From contig JADZFF010000103.1 of the NCBI GenBank assembly GCA_020850015.1, forward strand, positions 1 to 64,000: DNA of 64,000 nucleotides, read 5' to 3'. The notes beneath the pieces were generated by a model that was not told the DNA's origin, ran no database searches, and saw only the letters and a list, made by a program, of their open reading frames with translations. The position numbers and the translations under genes are program-made. How positions within the stretch are numbered: the stretch's first letter is position 1; every line of letters begins with the position of its first letter. The DNA is from Bdellovibrionales bacterium. Its GTDB lineage: Bacteria > Bdellovibrionota > UBA1018 > JADZFF01. Of this stretch, positions 35,238 through 43,395 are shown piece after piece.

Positions 35238-36986
35238 CTAGTCGCGGGAGGAGAGTTTCAGCGGAAAGAGCTTTTCCGCCTTTCCTGCGCTCCACTTCAA
35301 GGTCACGACGTCGCCGCGGTCGCCCCGAAGCGCGCGCCCGATCTCCCAAAGATCGAGGTCGCCCGCCGGCACCCCGTTCACCTCGGTGATCCTCATGCTC
35401 TCTTTCAGGCCCGCCTGCGCCAACGCGCGGGCCTGGGGCCCCGCGGGACTGAGCGCGGTCACGCGGAGCGCGCGCTCGCCCCTCTCGAAATGAAACGCCA
35501 GGCCGATCCCGGCAGGCGCGGCCACGAAGCTCCGCTCGAGCCCCTTGCGGTCGAACCAAAGCCGCCCCGACGCGAAATCCAGCACGAAGGGGCCGCGCCC
35601 CAGGAAATCCGCTCCTGCTTTCCATTCCTTGGCATTCGCCCGGTCGATCGGGGCCGCCCCCGCGAGGTCGAGCCCCGAACAGGCCACGCTCGCCTTGCCG
35701 GTGCCGGGACCCGCGAGCGTGAATCGGGAAACAGGCGCCCAGGAGAGCTGCGCTTCCTTGCCCTGGATGGTGCAGAGGCTCGACCAGCCATCGCCCCTCG
35801 CTGCCGTCTCCACCCAGTACCAGTCGCCCGGGGCCGGCGGCGAGAAGCGGTCCCGGTCCCAAATCCGAATGTGGTTGCCCTCGGCGCCCGGGCGGAACTC
35901 CACGGCGTAGCGGTTCAGGAAATCCTGCCCCAGCACGCCGTCGCAGCAGGCGCTCAGGTGTTCGGGGGGAAGGAAAACTTTGGTCTCCGTGAGCACGAAG
36001 GCGTCTATTCCCGTGGGGAATCCACCGATCTCCACCACGTCTGCGAAGACGGTGCGGCCCGCGCGTTTCTCGCCCTGCCAGTCCAGCGTCTCGGGCTCAC
36101 CGAGCTGGCCCACGAGCTGGGCCACGCCCGCGCCCTGGGTCTCGAAGAACGACGGCGAGAGGAGATTGTGCCGGCTCGAGGGATCGATGAGGAACTGGCC
36201 GTTCAGCCGGAGACCTCCGATCTCCACCGTGGCGCGGAGGGAGAAGGCCCCGGCCCAACGCCTCGAGGGCGCGCGGGCCAGCAGGAGCGGCTTCGGCTTC
36301 TCGGCGCGCGGATCCATCAGCTCGGCCCAGCCGGGGAGCGGCCTGGGCCCGGGCGCCCCGGGCCGGCAGGCCCCGGTTTTCTTGGCGTCCGCCGCCATCT
36401 CTTTCCACGCGAAACGCGCGGCCGCGGGCAGGTCCTCGGCGCGCCACGCCCGTTCCTGCCGCCTGACCCAGGCGCGCAGCTGGCGCCGAGCCTCGCGCTC
36501 GGCGCTGAGGCCTTCGGGGGCCGAGAGCCGGCGGATCGTGGCCTCGAGCGAAGGCCTGCCGCGGTCCAGGCGCTTGATCCAAAGACTCGCCGCGCGCCGG
36601 CCCGCCGACTCCGCGCCCGAGCGGGTGAGAAACCTCTCGTCGAAGGAGACGCCGCAGGGAAACCTCGACTCGGGCAGGTAGCGGCGGCTCCCCAGGCCAC
36701 GCAGGTGCACACGCGCGGCGACGATCAGGCCGTTCACGCTCACGGCGAACCCTCCGTTTCTCCGCTCCACGGCCGCGAGGCCCACGAGGTCCGCGTCGTG
36801 CTCCACGAGCCAGCCCGCCCGGTGGGAGTTCACCGAGCCCGGATCGAGCCTCCATGCCCTCTCGGTGGTGAGGGGAGCGGGATCCAGGATCACCTCGCCT
36901 TGCATCGGGATGCGCGGATCTTCGGCGCGGACTTCCGCAGCGAACAGCAGCGCGCCCCAGAGCAGGAATCCAGCCGTCCGGATCAT
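35238..36986 (-). CDS. Exported PDZ protein with degenerate retropepsin-like domain
   Basis: A 582-aa exported protein (signal MIRTAGFLLWGALLFAAEVRA). Residues ~250-385 resemble a retropepsin-like aspartyl protease: strand SLRATVEIGGLRLNGQFLIDPSSRHNLLSPSFF and later DGVLGQDFLNRYAVEFRPG. The catalytic triplet DTG/DSG reads DPS. A second, partial aspartyl-like half follows. Residues ~495-575 form a PDZ domain (LRVTALSPAGPQARALAQAGLKESMRITEVNGVPAGDLDLWEI). The N-terminal ~240 residues are unassigned. Activity is doubtful; a peptide-binding scaffold is possible. It overlaps hflX by 4 bp. Confidence 0.65.
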   Translation of the reverse strand: MIRTAGFLLWGALLFAAEVRAEDPRIPMQGEVILDPAPLTTERAWRLDPGSVNSHRAGWLVEHDADLVGLAAVERRNGGFAVSVNGLIVAARVHLRGLGSRRYLPESRFPCGVSFDERFLTRSGAESAGRRAASLWIKRLDRGRPSLEATIRRLSAPEGLSAEREARRQLRAWVRRQERAWRAEDLPAAARFAWKEMAADAKKTGACRPGAPGPRPLPGWAELMDPRAEKPKPLLLARAPSRRWAGAFSLRATVEIGGLRLNGQFLIDPSSRHNLLSPSFFETQGAGVAQLVGQLGEPETLDWQGEKRAGRTVFADVVEIGGFPTGIDAFVLTETKVFLPPEHLSACCDGVLGQDFLNRYAVEFRPGAEGNHIRIWDRDRFSPPAPGDWYWVETAARGDGWSSLCTIQGKEAQLSWAPVSRFTLAGPGTGKASVACSGLDLAGAAPIDRANAKEWKAGADFLGRGPFVLDFASGRLWFDRKGLERSFVAAPAGIGLAFHFERGERALRVTALSPAGPQARALAQAGLKESMRITEVNGVPAGDLDLWEIGRALRGDRGDVVTLKWSAGKAEKLFPLKLSSRD

Positions 36987-38281
36987 CCGCGCGCCCCTCG
37001 AGCCGGCGGGAACTGATCCAATCTCAGCTTCTTCGCCCAGGTCTGGTCGATCCGCACTTTGCAGAAGATCCCCTTGTCGAGGTACCGAAGCGCCTCCACC
37101 TGGCCGTGGGCGTGGAGCTGGGCTTCGAGCTTCCCGTTCGAGTACGGAATCAGCACCTCCCAGGTTTCCATGCAGCCCCGGAAGTGCTCCACGATCGCGT
37201 CGCGGAGCTTGTCGACATCCGCGGGTATGAGCGCCGAGATCCTGAGCGCGCCGGGCGAGAGCACTCGAAGCGCGTTCACGCCGGCCGGGCCGCGGGCCAG
37301 GTCGGCCTTGTTGAGCACCACGAGCCTTGGCGTCTCGTGCACCTCGAGCTCCTTCAGGATCTCTTCCGTGACACGGATCTCGTCGCGCGCCGTGGTCGAC
37401 GATCCGTCGACGACGTGAAGCAGGAGGTCCGCGTCTTCGAGCTCTTCGAGCGTGGCTCGGAAGGAGGCCACGAGGCCCGTGGGAAGGTTGCGGATGAAGC
37501 CCACCGTGTCGATCGCCACGAGGGGCGGATGGCTGAAAGGATCGAGCGTGCGGACGGAGGGGTCGAGCGTGACGAAGAGCTTGTCTTCCGCGACGACGTG
37601 GCTCCGGGTGAGCGCGTTGAGGAGCGTGGACTTGCCGGCGTTCGTGTAGCCCACGAGCGCCACCTTAAGCACGTCCTTGCGCGCCGAGCGTCGGATCGCG
37701 CGCTCTTTCCCGATCTCAGCGAGCCGCTTCTTGAGCAGCGCCACCCGGCGCGCGATGAGCCGGCGATCCACCTCGATCTGCTTCTCGCCCTGGCCGCGCG
37801 AGGCGCCTCCGCCGCCGCCGGCACCCCCGCTGCGCTGGCGGTCGAGGTGGGTCCAGAGGTGCGCGAGGCGCGACTGAAGGTAAAGCAGGCGCGCCAGCTC
37901 CACCTGCACCTTGGACTCCTTGGTGCGGGCGTGGCGCGAGAAGATCTCCAGGATCACGCCGTAGCGATCCATCACGGGGCGCTTCACGGCCTTTTCCAGG
38001 TTTCGTGCCTGGTTGGGAGAGAGATCGGTGTCCACAACGGCGAGGTCTGCGTCGGCCGCCTCAAGCGCGCGCTCCAATTCCTCCACCTTCCCTTGGCCGA
38101 TGTAGGTCGCAGGGTGGACTTTGCGCAGGGCCACCATCATCGCCTCGGCGCTCTCCACGTCGGCGGTGTCGAGCAGGCGACGCATCTCGGCCACGGAGGC
38201 GTCGTCGAAGCCCACGATCACCGCGCGCGCCTTCACGCCTTCCTTACCCGGGGGCATCAGTGAGCCTTCGAGACCGAACAT
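36983..38281 (-). CDS. hflX: Ribosome-associated GTPase HflX
   Basis: GTPase that splits or rescues stalled ribosomes. The HflX domain shows TYIGQGKVEELERAL, DTDLSPNQARNLEKAV and VMDRYGVILEIFSRHARTKESKVQVELARLLY; a Gly-rich loop (RSGGAGGGGGASRGQGE) precedes the helical linker. G domain: VGYTNAGKSTLLNALT, DTVGFIRNLP and LNKADL. The ATG at 38281 follows GAAAGGAAAC and is preferred over the track start at 38353. It is 432 aa, the usual size. Confidence 0.94.
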   Translation of the reverse strand: MFGLEGSLMPPGKEGVKARAVIVGFDDASVAEMRRLLDTADVESAEAMMVALRKVHPATYIGQGKVEELERALEAADADLAVVDTDLSPNQARNLEKAVKRPVMDRYGVILEIFSRHARTKESKVQVELARLLYLQSRLAHLWTHLDRQRSGGAGGGGGASRGQGEKQIEVDRRLIARRVALLKKRLAEIGKERAIRRSARKDVLKVALVGYTNAGKSTLLNALTRSHVVAEDKLFVTLDPSVRTLDPFSHPPLVAIDTVGFIRNLPTGLVASFRATLEELEDADLLLHVVDGSSTTARDEIRVTEEILKELEVHETPRLVVLNKADLARGPAGVNALRVLSPGALRISALIPADVDKLRDAIVEHFRGCMETWEVLIPYSNGKLEAQLHAHGQVEALRYLDKGIFCKVRIDQTWAKKLRLDQFPPARGARG

Positions 38282-38339
38282 GTTTCCTTTCGCGCCTTGG
38301 AACGCTATCGTCGCGTGGATGCAACATAACACGGATGGA

Positions 38340-39242
38340 ATGTGGGTGAACATCGGCGGCCGCCTGATGGAGCCAGCCGCCGCGTCGGTTCCGGTGCTCG
38401 ATCGGGGCTTCCTTTACGGCGACAGCCTGTACGAGGTGGCCCGGACTTACGGCGGCGCATTATTTCTTCTCGATGAGCATCTGGAGCGCATGGAGGGCTC
38501 GGCCCGCCTGGCCCGCATGGTGCTGAGCCAGCGGCGCGAGGAGTACGCGCAGGAGATGATCCGCACGGTGGAGGCGGTTCGCAAGTCGCCCGGCCGGGGG
38601 AACAGCGACGTGTACTGCCGGATCATCGTCACGCGCGGCACGGGGAAGATCGGCTTTTCCCTCAAGAACGTGGAGACCCCCACCCAATACGCCATCATCG
38701 CCGAGCCGATCGACCGTTTCCTCCCTCCCGATTTCGAGAAGGGTTCAAGCCTGCGTATCGTGGAGCGCTTCCGGAACGACCGCCGGGCGCTCGATCCCGC
38801 GATGAAGTCGGGCAACTACCTCAACAGCCTCCTCGCCTACCTGGAGGCCGTGGCCTCGGGCGACGCCGACGACGCCATCCTCTGCAACGCGCAGGGCTTC
38901 GTCACCGAGGGCACCACCTTCAACGTGGGTTACGTGCGCCGAGGGATTCTGGCCACGCCGCCCCTGGACTCCGGGATCCTGGAGGGCCTCACGCGCAGGC
39001 ACCTGCTCAGGATCGCGCGTGAGCTCGGGATCGAAACCCGCGAGGTGGATTTCCCGAAGGAGCGCCTGCACGAGGCCGACGAGGTGTTCACAGCCAGCAC
39101 GCTGAAAGAGATCTACCCCGTCACGCGGCTCGACGGCCGGCCGGTCGGGAACGGAAAGGCCGGGCCCGTGACCCGTCGCCTGGCCAAGGCCTTCTCGGCC
39201 TGGGCGCGAGCGAGCGTGGGCCGGGCGGCGGGGGCCGCATGA
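38340..39242 (+). CDS. Class IV aminotransferase (BCAT / D-amino-acid transaminase / ADC lyase superfamily)
   Basis: PLP-dependent fold-type IV enzyme. Features: VNIGGRLMEPAAASVPVLDRGFLYGDSLYEVARTYGG at the start, the PLP Lys in RALDPAMKSGNYLNSLLAYLEA and phosphate-binding VTEGTTFNVGYVRRG...SGILEGLTRRHLLRIA. The size (300 aa) fits all three subfamilies and I cannot separate branched-chain transaminase from aminodeoxychorismate lyase by eye. The ATG at 38340 is chosen; 38319 is an alternative. It overlaps the next gene by 4 bp. Confidence 0.85.
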   Translation: MWVNIGGRLMEPAAASVPVLDRGFLYGDSLYEVARTYGGALFLLDEHLERMEGSARLARMVLSQRREEYAQEMIRTVEAVRKSPGRGNSDVYCRIIVTRGTGKIGFSLKNVETPTQYAIIAEPIDRFLPPDFEKGSSLRIVERFRNDRRALDPAMKSGNYLNSLLAYLEAVASGDADDAILCNAQGFVTEGTTFNVGYVRRGILATPPLDSGILEGLTRRHLLRIARELGIETREVDFPKERLHEADEVFTASTLKEIYPVTRLDGRPVGNGKAGPVTRRLAKAFSAWARASVGRAAGAA

Positions 39243-40096
39243 AACCCGCCGGGCCAGGAAACGAAGCGAGCCCGCCCGCCTCGCTGCTCCGTGAGCTCGA
39301 GCGCGCCTGCACGGACGCGGCGGCCGCCGGAGGCGCGGTGCTCAGGCGCCACTACGGCCGGCTGCTCCGGATCAATGAAAAGTCCGACGGCACCGGGCTC
39401 GTCACGAACGCGGACCTGGGCTCGGAGAACGCGATTCTGCGCAAGCTCAAGAAGGCCCGGCCCGATTTCGGCGTGCTGGCCGAGGAAAGCGGCAAGGCCG
39501 CTGGGCGCGGGGGGGAGCCGGAGGGGCGCTGGATCATCGACCCCTTGGACGGCACGAACAACTTCGTCCACGGATTCCCGATGTTCTGCGTCTCGATCGC
39601 GGCCGAGTGGCGCGGCACGCTCGTGGCCGGGGTGATCTACCATCCCGTGCTCGACGAGATGTACGTCGGCATCCGTGGCAAGGGCGCGCGAATGAACGGA
39701 CGCAGGATCCGCGTGTCGAACCGGGGCCGGATCGAGGATGCGCTCCTCACCACGGGATTCACCTACCAGAAGCACAAGTGGCTGAAGGTTGAGATGCGGG
39801 CCTTTGAGCATCTGAGCTCGCTCGCTCGCGCCGTGCGGCGCCCCGGAAGCGCGGCCCTCGACCTCGCCTACACCGCGCGTGGGGTCTTCGACGGCTTCTG
39901 GGAACGGCGGCTTGCCCCCTGGGACGTGGCCGCCGGAGCCGTGCTCGTGCGAGAAGCCGGGGGCACGGTGAGCGCCTTCGACAGCGGCCCCTTCGATCCC
40001 GAAGGCCGCGAGATCCTCGCGGCCAATCGCCTGCTGCATCCCCAGCTCTCGCGCGTGCTCAGCCGGCGCGACTGCCAGGCGCCGTCAGCCGTTTGA
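39239..40096 (+). CDS. Inositol monophosphatase family protein (SuhB-like)
   Basis: Mg-dependent phosphatase of the IMPase family. Metal-binding motifs are LAEESG and WIIDPLDGTNNFVHGFPMFCVSIA, and the C-terminal motif WERRLAPWDVAAGAVLVREAGG. The 285-aa length is normal. In E. coli SuhB also works as an antitermination factor together with NusA; whether this copy does so is unknown. ATGA overlap with the aminotransferase gene indicates coupling. Confidence 0.92.
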   Translation: MKPAGPGNEASPPASLLRELERACTDAAAAGGAVLRRHYGRLLRINEKSDGTGLVTNADLGSENAILRKLKKARPDFGVLAEESGKAAGRGGEPEGRWIIDPLDGTNNFVHGFPMFCVSIAAEWRGTLVAGVIYHPVLDEMYVGIRGKGARMNGRRIRVSNRGRIEDALLTTGFTYQKHKWLKVEMRAFEHLSSLARAVRRPGSAALDLAYTARGVFDGFWERRLAPWDVAAGAVLVREAGGTVSAFDSGPFDPEGREILAANRLLHPQLSRVLSRRDCQAPSAV

Positions 40097-40108
40097 CCTC
40101 TCCGGTTT

Positions 40109-40138
40109 TTGACAAGCTTCCGCGGGGGCCGATATCCT
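40109..40138 (+). promoter_or_regulatory. Putative strong promoter for the coiled-coil protein gene
   Basis: TTGACA, exactly the -35 consensus, lies 18 bp before TATCCT (4/6 to the -10 consensus). Transcription would start near 40145, about 65 nt before the ATG at 40210, just upstream of the leader hairpin. Confidence 0.5.
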
Positions 40139-40153
40139 GAGAGGATCGATGGG

Positions 40154-40184
40154 GGGCCTTTAGGTGCGATGCGCCGAAAGGCCC
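40154..40184 (+). promoter_or_regulatory. Leader hairpin before the coiled-coil protein gene
   Basis: GGGCCTTT...AAAGGCCC (8-bp arms) encloses a second stem GGTGC/GCGCC with loop GAT, making a long stable RNA hairpin about 10 nt ahead of the GGGAGGGG ribosome binding site. No U-run follows. A 5' mRNA-stabilising or translation-control role is inferred. Confidence 0.4.
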
Positions 40185-40209
40185 GCGATACCCAGGGAGG
40201 GGTGTGGCG

Positions 40210-41217
40210 ATGGAATCTTGGATTCGGATATTTTCTGAGTTCACCCCCGAGGCCTTGTTCTTCGAGGCACTCGGGATACTGCTGCTCTGCGCAGCTTACT
40301 CGGCCTACTGGGTCGTGGCCAAGAGGCGTGTCGGCGTGGCCTACCAGGCGATGCCTCCCGGCGTGGTTCGCGGCTACCTGAATCAGCTGATCGTGGACGC
40401 CGAAGGCCTGCGCTCGCAGCTCTTCGGGCTGCTGACGGACACGGGCGCGGGCGCTGCGCGGGTGCCGGTCGGCGTTTCGGTCTCGCCCGCGTCGGACAAG
40501 GCCGCCCCCGCCGACCCCGACATCGCCAAGCGTCTCCAGGCGCTGGAGCAGAAGCTCGCTGAGCAAAACCTCGCCATGAGCTCGCTCATGACCGACAAGG
40601 CCAAGTTGGAGGCGGAGCTCGCGGCCGCGAAAACGAAGCAGGCGGCGGCGGGCCCGGCCGCGGCGGCCACGGACAACGGCGAGAACGACAAGCTCAAGAA
40701 GAAAATCCAGGAACTTGAGGAGCGTTTGGCGGAGTACTCCGTGATCGAAGACGACCTGGCCAACCTGAAGCGCATGCAGCAGGAGAACTCGCAGCTCAAG
40801 GCGCAGCTCTCGCTGAAGGCCGGCGGCGCGGCACTCGGCGCTGCGGCGGTCGTAGCTGCCGCGGCTCCGGAGGTTGCGGCCGCGCCCGCCCCCGCGGCTC
40901 CGGCGCCGAAGCTCACAGAAACGAACTCCGACGGCGTCGCGCCCGAGCCCTCGGCCCAGGCCGATGCATTTGAGGGGCTGGTGGACGAGGTGGAGAAATC
41001 CCTGGGGGCGCCCGCCTCGGGCGCATCAAGCCAGGATGTCACGGCCGCGATCATGCAGCCCCAGGCGCCCGCCTCCGAGGCCAGCGAGGCCGCCGCGCCC
41101 GCGGCGCCTCCGGCGAACGAACCCGCCGCGGGCGGTGAAACCCCCACACCGTTGGAAGGAATGGGCAAAGGCGATGAAGATCTTCTGGCAGAGTTCGAGA
41201 AAATGCTCAACTCCTGA
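40210..41217 (+). CDS. Membrane-anchored coiled-coil protein
   Basis: The 335-aa product has an N-terminal membrane helix (ALFFEALGILLLCAAYSAYWVVAKRR) then, facing the cytoplasm, a coiled coil of about 120 residues (KRLQALEQKLAEQNLAMSSLMTDKAKLEAELAAAK; KKKIQELEERLAEYSVIEDDLANLKRMQQENSQLKAQL), an Ala/Pro-rich disordered segment and an acidic C-terminus (DEDLLAEFEKML). ATG at 40210 follows GGGAGGGG. Not a named family. Layout suggests a scaffold or polar/cell-division type protein; function is unknown. Confidence 0.7.
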   Translation: MESWIRIFSEFTPEALFFEALGILLLCAAYSAYWVVAKRRVGVAYQAMPPGVVRGYLNQLIVDAEGLRSQLFGLLTDTGAGAARVPVGVSVSPASDKAAPADPDIAKRLQALEQKLAEQNLAMSSLMTDKAKLEAELAAAKTKQAAAGPAAAATDNGENDKLKKKIQELEERLAEYSVIEDDLANLKRMQQENSQLKAQLSLKAGGAALGAAAVVAAAAPEVAAAPAPAAPAPKLTETNSDGVAPEPSAQADAFEGLVDEVEKSLGAPASGASSQDVTAAIMQPQAPASEASEAAAPAAPPANEPAAGGETPTPLEGMGKGDEDLLAEFEKMLNS

Positions 41218-42022
41218 GCGGGCGGCCGCTCTGCTCTTCGCCTTCGCGGTGAGCGTCGCGGCCGTACCCGCGCCCGCGCTGGCGTCTACTCCTCTCGGCG
41301 AGATCCGAGAGGACCTCGCCGACCGCGAAGGCCGCGACTTCACGAAGCTCCTCGTCACCTGGAAGCGCCGCTACGGAACCGCGGCCGTTCCGCATCTTCT
41401 GAAGATCGCGCGCGATCGCACCGCGCCCGATCCCGATCGTTACATCTCCACGCTTGCGGTGGCCCGGCTCGGCGGCGGCGCCACGGCCGAGTGGTTGGCC
41501 CCGCTCCTCAAGGACGGCTCCTGGATGGTCCGCATGGCCGCGCTCCGCGCTCTCACGGTGCTCCGCGAGCAGCGCACGGCGCCCCTCGTGCTCGCCCTGC
41601 TGCGCGATCCCGCGCTGGTCGTCCGCCGCGAGGCCGCGGAGGCCGTTGCGGTGCTGAAGCCGGCCGGATCGGCCGAGGCGCTGCTTGAGTCCCTGAAGGA
41701 TCACGGAAACTACCGCAACGGCAAAGCGCAGTGGGTACCCCAGCGAGCGCTCGACGCTCTCACCCAGGTCGGAGCGCCTCGCGCGATGCTCCCCGCGCTC
41801 GCTTTTCTTCTTGATCGCCACAAGGATCCTGATCTCCAGCGAGCCACGGTCCGCGCGCTCGATCGCCTCTCCGGAGAGCCGGATCGCGCCCCGGCTTCGA
41901 CGAAGGACCTGGCCGAGCGCGTGAAACGCTGGAAGGACCAGCTCACGAAGCCGAGCGCGGGCCGCGAGGCGGCCGGCGCCGCGCGCGGGCCCAGGGGCGC
42001 CGGTACTCCTCCGACGGGCTAG
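41174..42022 (+). CDS. Exported HEAT-repeat protein
   Basis: The ATG at 41174 lies 44 bp inside the end of the previous gene and yields a signal peptide (AALLFAFAVSVAAVPAPALAST). The mature ~245 residues are paired helices of HEAT/Armadillo type: RYISTLAVARLGGGATAEWLAPLLKDGSWMVRMAALRALTVLREQRTAPLVLALLRDPALVVRREAAEAVAVLK. It is a protein-interaction solenoid in the periplasm. The partner is unknown; coupling with the coiled-coil gene hints at a common role. The track's longer upstream ORF is out-of-frame Arg/Pro-rich noise. Confidence 0.75.
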   Translation: MKIFWQSSRKCSTPERAAALLFAFAVSVAAVPAPALASTPLGEIREDLADREGRDFTKLLVTWKRRYGTAAVPHLLKIARDRTAPDPDRYISTLAVARLGGGATAEWLAPLLKDGSWMVRMAALRALTVLREQRTAPLVLALLRDPALVVRREAAEAVAVLKPAGSAEALLESLKDHGNYRNGKAQWVPQRALDALTQVGAPRAMLPALAFLLDRHKDPDLQRATVRALDRLSGEPDRAPASTKDLAERVKRWKDQLTKPSAGREAAGAARGPRGAGTPPTG

Positions 42023-42158
42023 AGCTGGCCCGGAGCTAAGCGAGCCTTCATATTTCGGGTCCGCCCTGACCCAGGGGAATCCGCCCTGTTCCCGGTCACA
42101 TGCTGTGGGCTCATCCTCGCTGAGCCGCGTGCTGGAACGAAAGGGAGCCGGTGAATTC

Positions 42159-42629
42159 ATGAATGGCCGAAGAAAGTCCGGCATTTCCCGCGCAACCTTA
42201 CGAGCCATCCTCGTCCTGATCGCGCTTCAGGCCGTGCTCCCGCCGGCTCGGGCCGGCGACGACTACTTCCCAGACCCGCAGATGGACCGCGCCATGGAGC
42301 TGCTTCGCCCGCCCAAATCGCGATGCCGAGGCGAGGCCTCGTTTGCGGCCCCGCGGAACCTGTTTCCGCCGGGCTCCGAGTGCCATGCCCTGGGCAAGAA
42401 CTGGGAGGCGCTGCGGCCCACCGACCGCTTCTGCGAGCGCGACTCGGACTGCGTGCTTGCGAGGGGCACGTGCTTCGAGGCCGCGCTCTCGAAGCGGGCC
42501 GCGCGCGACCCACGCTGGTCGAAACCCCCTTGCCCGGATCCCGAGGGCGGCATGTGCCCGCCCTCGCCGGAGTCGCGGGCGACCTGCCTTCAGGGATGCT
42601 GCGTGGCTGTCCGCAGCCCGGAATCTTGA
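42159..42629 (+). CDS. Exported Cys-rich small protein
   Basis: A 156-aa protein from the ATG at 42159 (MNGRRKSGISRATLRAILVLIALQAVLPPARA), a typical signal peptide. The mature part holds about ten Cys in a short C-terminal region (CRGEASF, SECHALG, RFCERDSDCVLARGTCF, PPCPDPEGGMC, ATCLQGCCVAV), consistent with several disulfides. The CxxDSDC-CxxGTC pattern resembles small disulfide-knot or EGF-like domains in bacterial secreted proteins, but I cannot assign a family. Confidence 0.6.
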   Translation: MNGRRKSGISRATLRAILVLIALQAVLPPARAGDDYFPDPQMDRAMELLRPPKSRCRGEASFAAPRNLFPPGSECHALGKNWEALRPTDRFCERDSDCVLARGTCFEAALSKRAARDPRWSKPPCPDPEGGMCPPSPESRATCLQGCCVAVRSPES

Positions 42630-42635
42630 GCTGGG

Positions 42636-43007
42636 CTAGCTCTTCATCCCCGACGCATCGAAGTAGACCTCGTTCCGCGTGATGATCCGGTCGCGCAGGA
42701 GCACGAGGTCCATGCCCTGCGTGCGCAGATTCTTGCCAGCAGCGAGCGGGATCTCAGCGTCCCACTTCACCACGAACCCCTCCATCACGGGGAAGATGAG
42801 GTTCATGCTCCAGCGCCAGTCCGGGTTCTTCGCGAGCAGCTTCTGGAAGTAGGGCAGGATCTGCGCATGGCCGCGCAGGCCCCCGGGGTTCGCGGGATCC
42901 TGGTAGTAGGCCGAGGGATCGTAGAATTTGATGAGCTCGTCCGGGCGGTTGCCGCTCCAGGCGGCGAGCCAACGCTTACAGAAGTCCTTGAGCGATTCTT
43001 GAGACAT
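42636..43007 (-). CDS. SnoaL/NTF2-like domain protein
   Basis: A 123-aa cytoplasmic cone-fold protein: FCKRWLAAWSGNRPDELIKFYDPSAYYQDPANP is the N-terminal helix and strand pattern of SnoaL-like polyketide-cyclase/ester-hydrolase-type proteins, with FVVKWDAEIPL and LVLLRDRIITRNEVYFD later. Such domains bind or isomerise small hydrophobic ligands, but the active residues vary. No function is assigned. It ends 7 bp from the convergent Cys-rich gene. Confidence 0.7.
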   Translation of the reverse strand: MSQESLKDFCKRWLAAWSGNRPDELIKFYDPSAYYQDPANPGGLRGHAQILPYFQKLLAKNPDWRWSMNLIFPVMEGFVVKWDAEIPLAAGKNLRTQGMDLVLLRDRIITRNEVYFDASGMKS

Positions 43008-43026
43008 GAGCCCTCAGTTTAGCCGC

Positions 43027-43383
43027 TTAGAATGCAGCTTTCCACTCGGGTTCCTTAAACCCCAGAAGCCCCGCGCCACCGTGCAGAAGCAGGAAGGGCC
43101 GCTTGACGAGCTTGCCGTGGCGGGCCAGGAGCGCCAGCGCTTCGGCCTCGCTCATCTGCGGGAGCTTCGCGCCGATCTGCAGCTCCCGGTAGACCTGCCC
43201 CGAGGTGTTGAACAGCTTTCGAAGCTCCCCGCTCTGAGCCTTGAGCATCGCCTTGAGCTCGGCCAAAGACGGGGGCTGCTCGGTCACGTCGACCGAGGTG
43301 AAGTCCACCTTGCGGGCGGCAAGGAACTTCAGCGCCCGGCGGCAGGTGTCGCACTTGGGATACTGGTAGATCTTGAGCGGCAT
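43027..43383 (-). CDS. ArsC/Spx family protein (YffB-like)
   Basis: A 118-aa thioredoxin-fold protein. The start MPLKIYQYPKCDTCRRALKFLAARK carries CxxC (KCDTC), as in Spx/MgsR and YffB proteins, followed by VDFTSVDVTEQPPSLAELKAML and the late KRPFLLLHGG strand of ArsC. True arsenate reductases keep one catalytic Cys plus three Arg; only some are visible here, so arsenate reduction is unproven. It may be a redox-dependent regulator. The ATG at 43383 is preferred. Confidence 0.8.
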   Translation of the reverse strand: MPLKIYQYPKCDTCRRALKFLAARKVDFTSVDVTEQPPSLAELKAMLKAQSGELRKLFNTSGQVYRELQIGAKLPQMSEAEALALLARHGKLVKRPFLLLHGGAGLLGFKEPEWKAAF

Positions 43384-43395
43384 GCGCCTCAAACC

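Noticed and set aside
43027-43383. Calling the ArsC-family protein an arsenate reductase
   Set aside because: The CxxC start is Spx/YffB-like and no arsenic-resistance genes are near.
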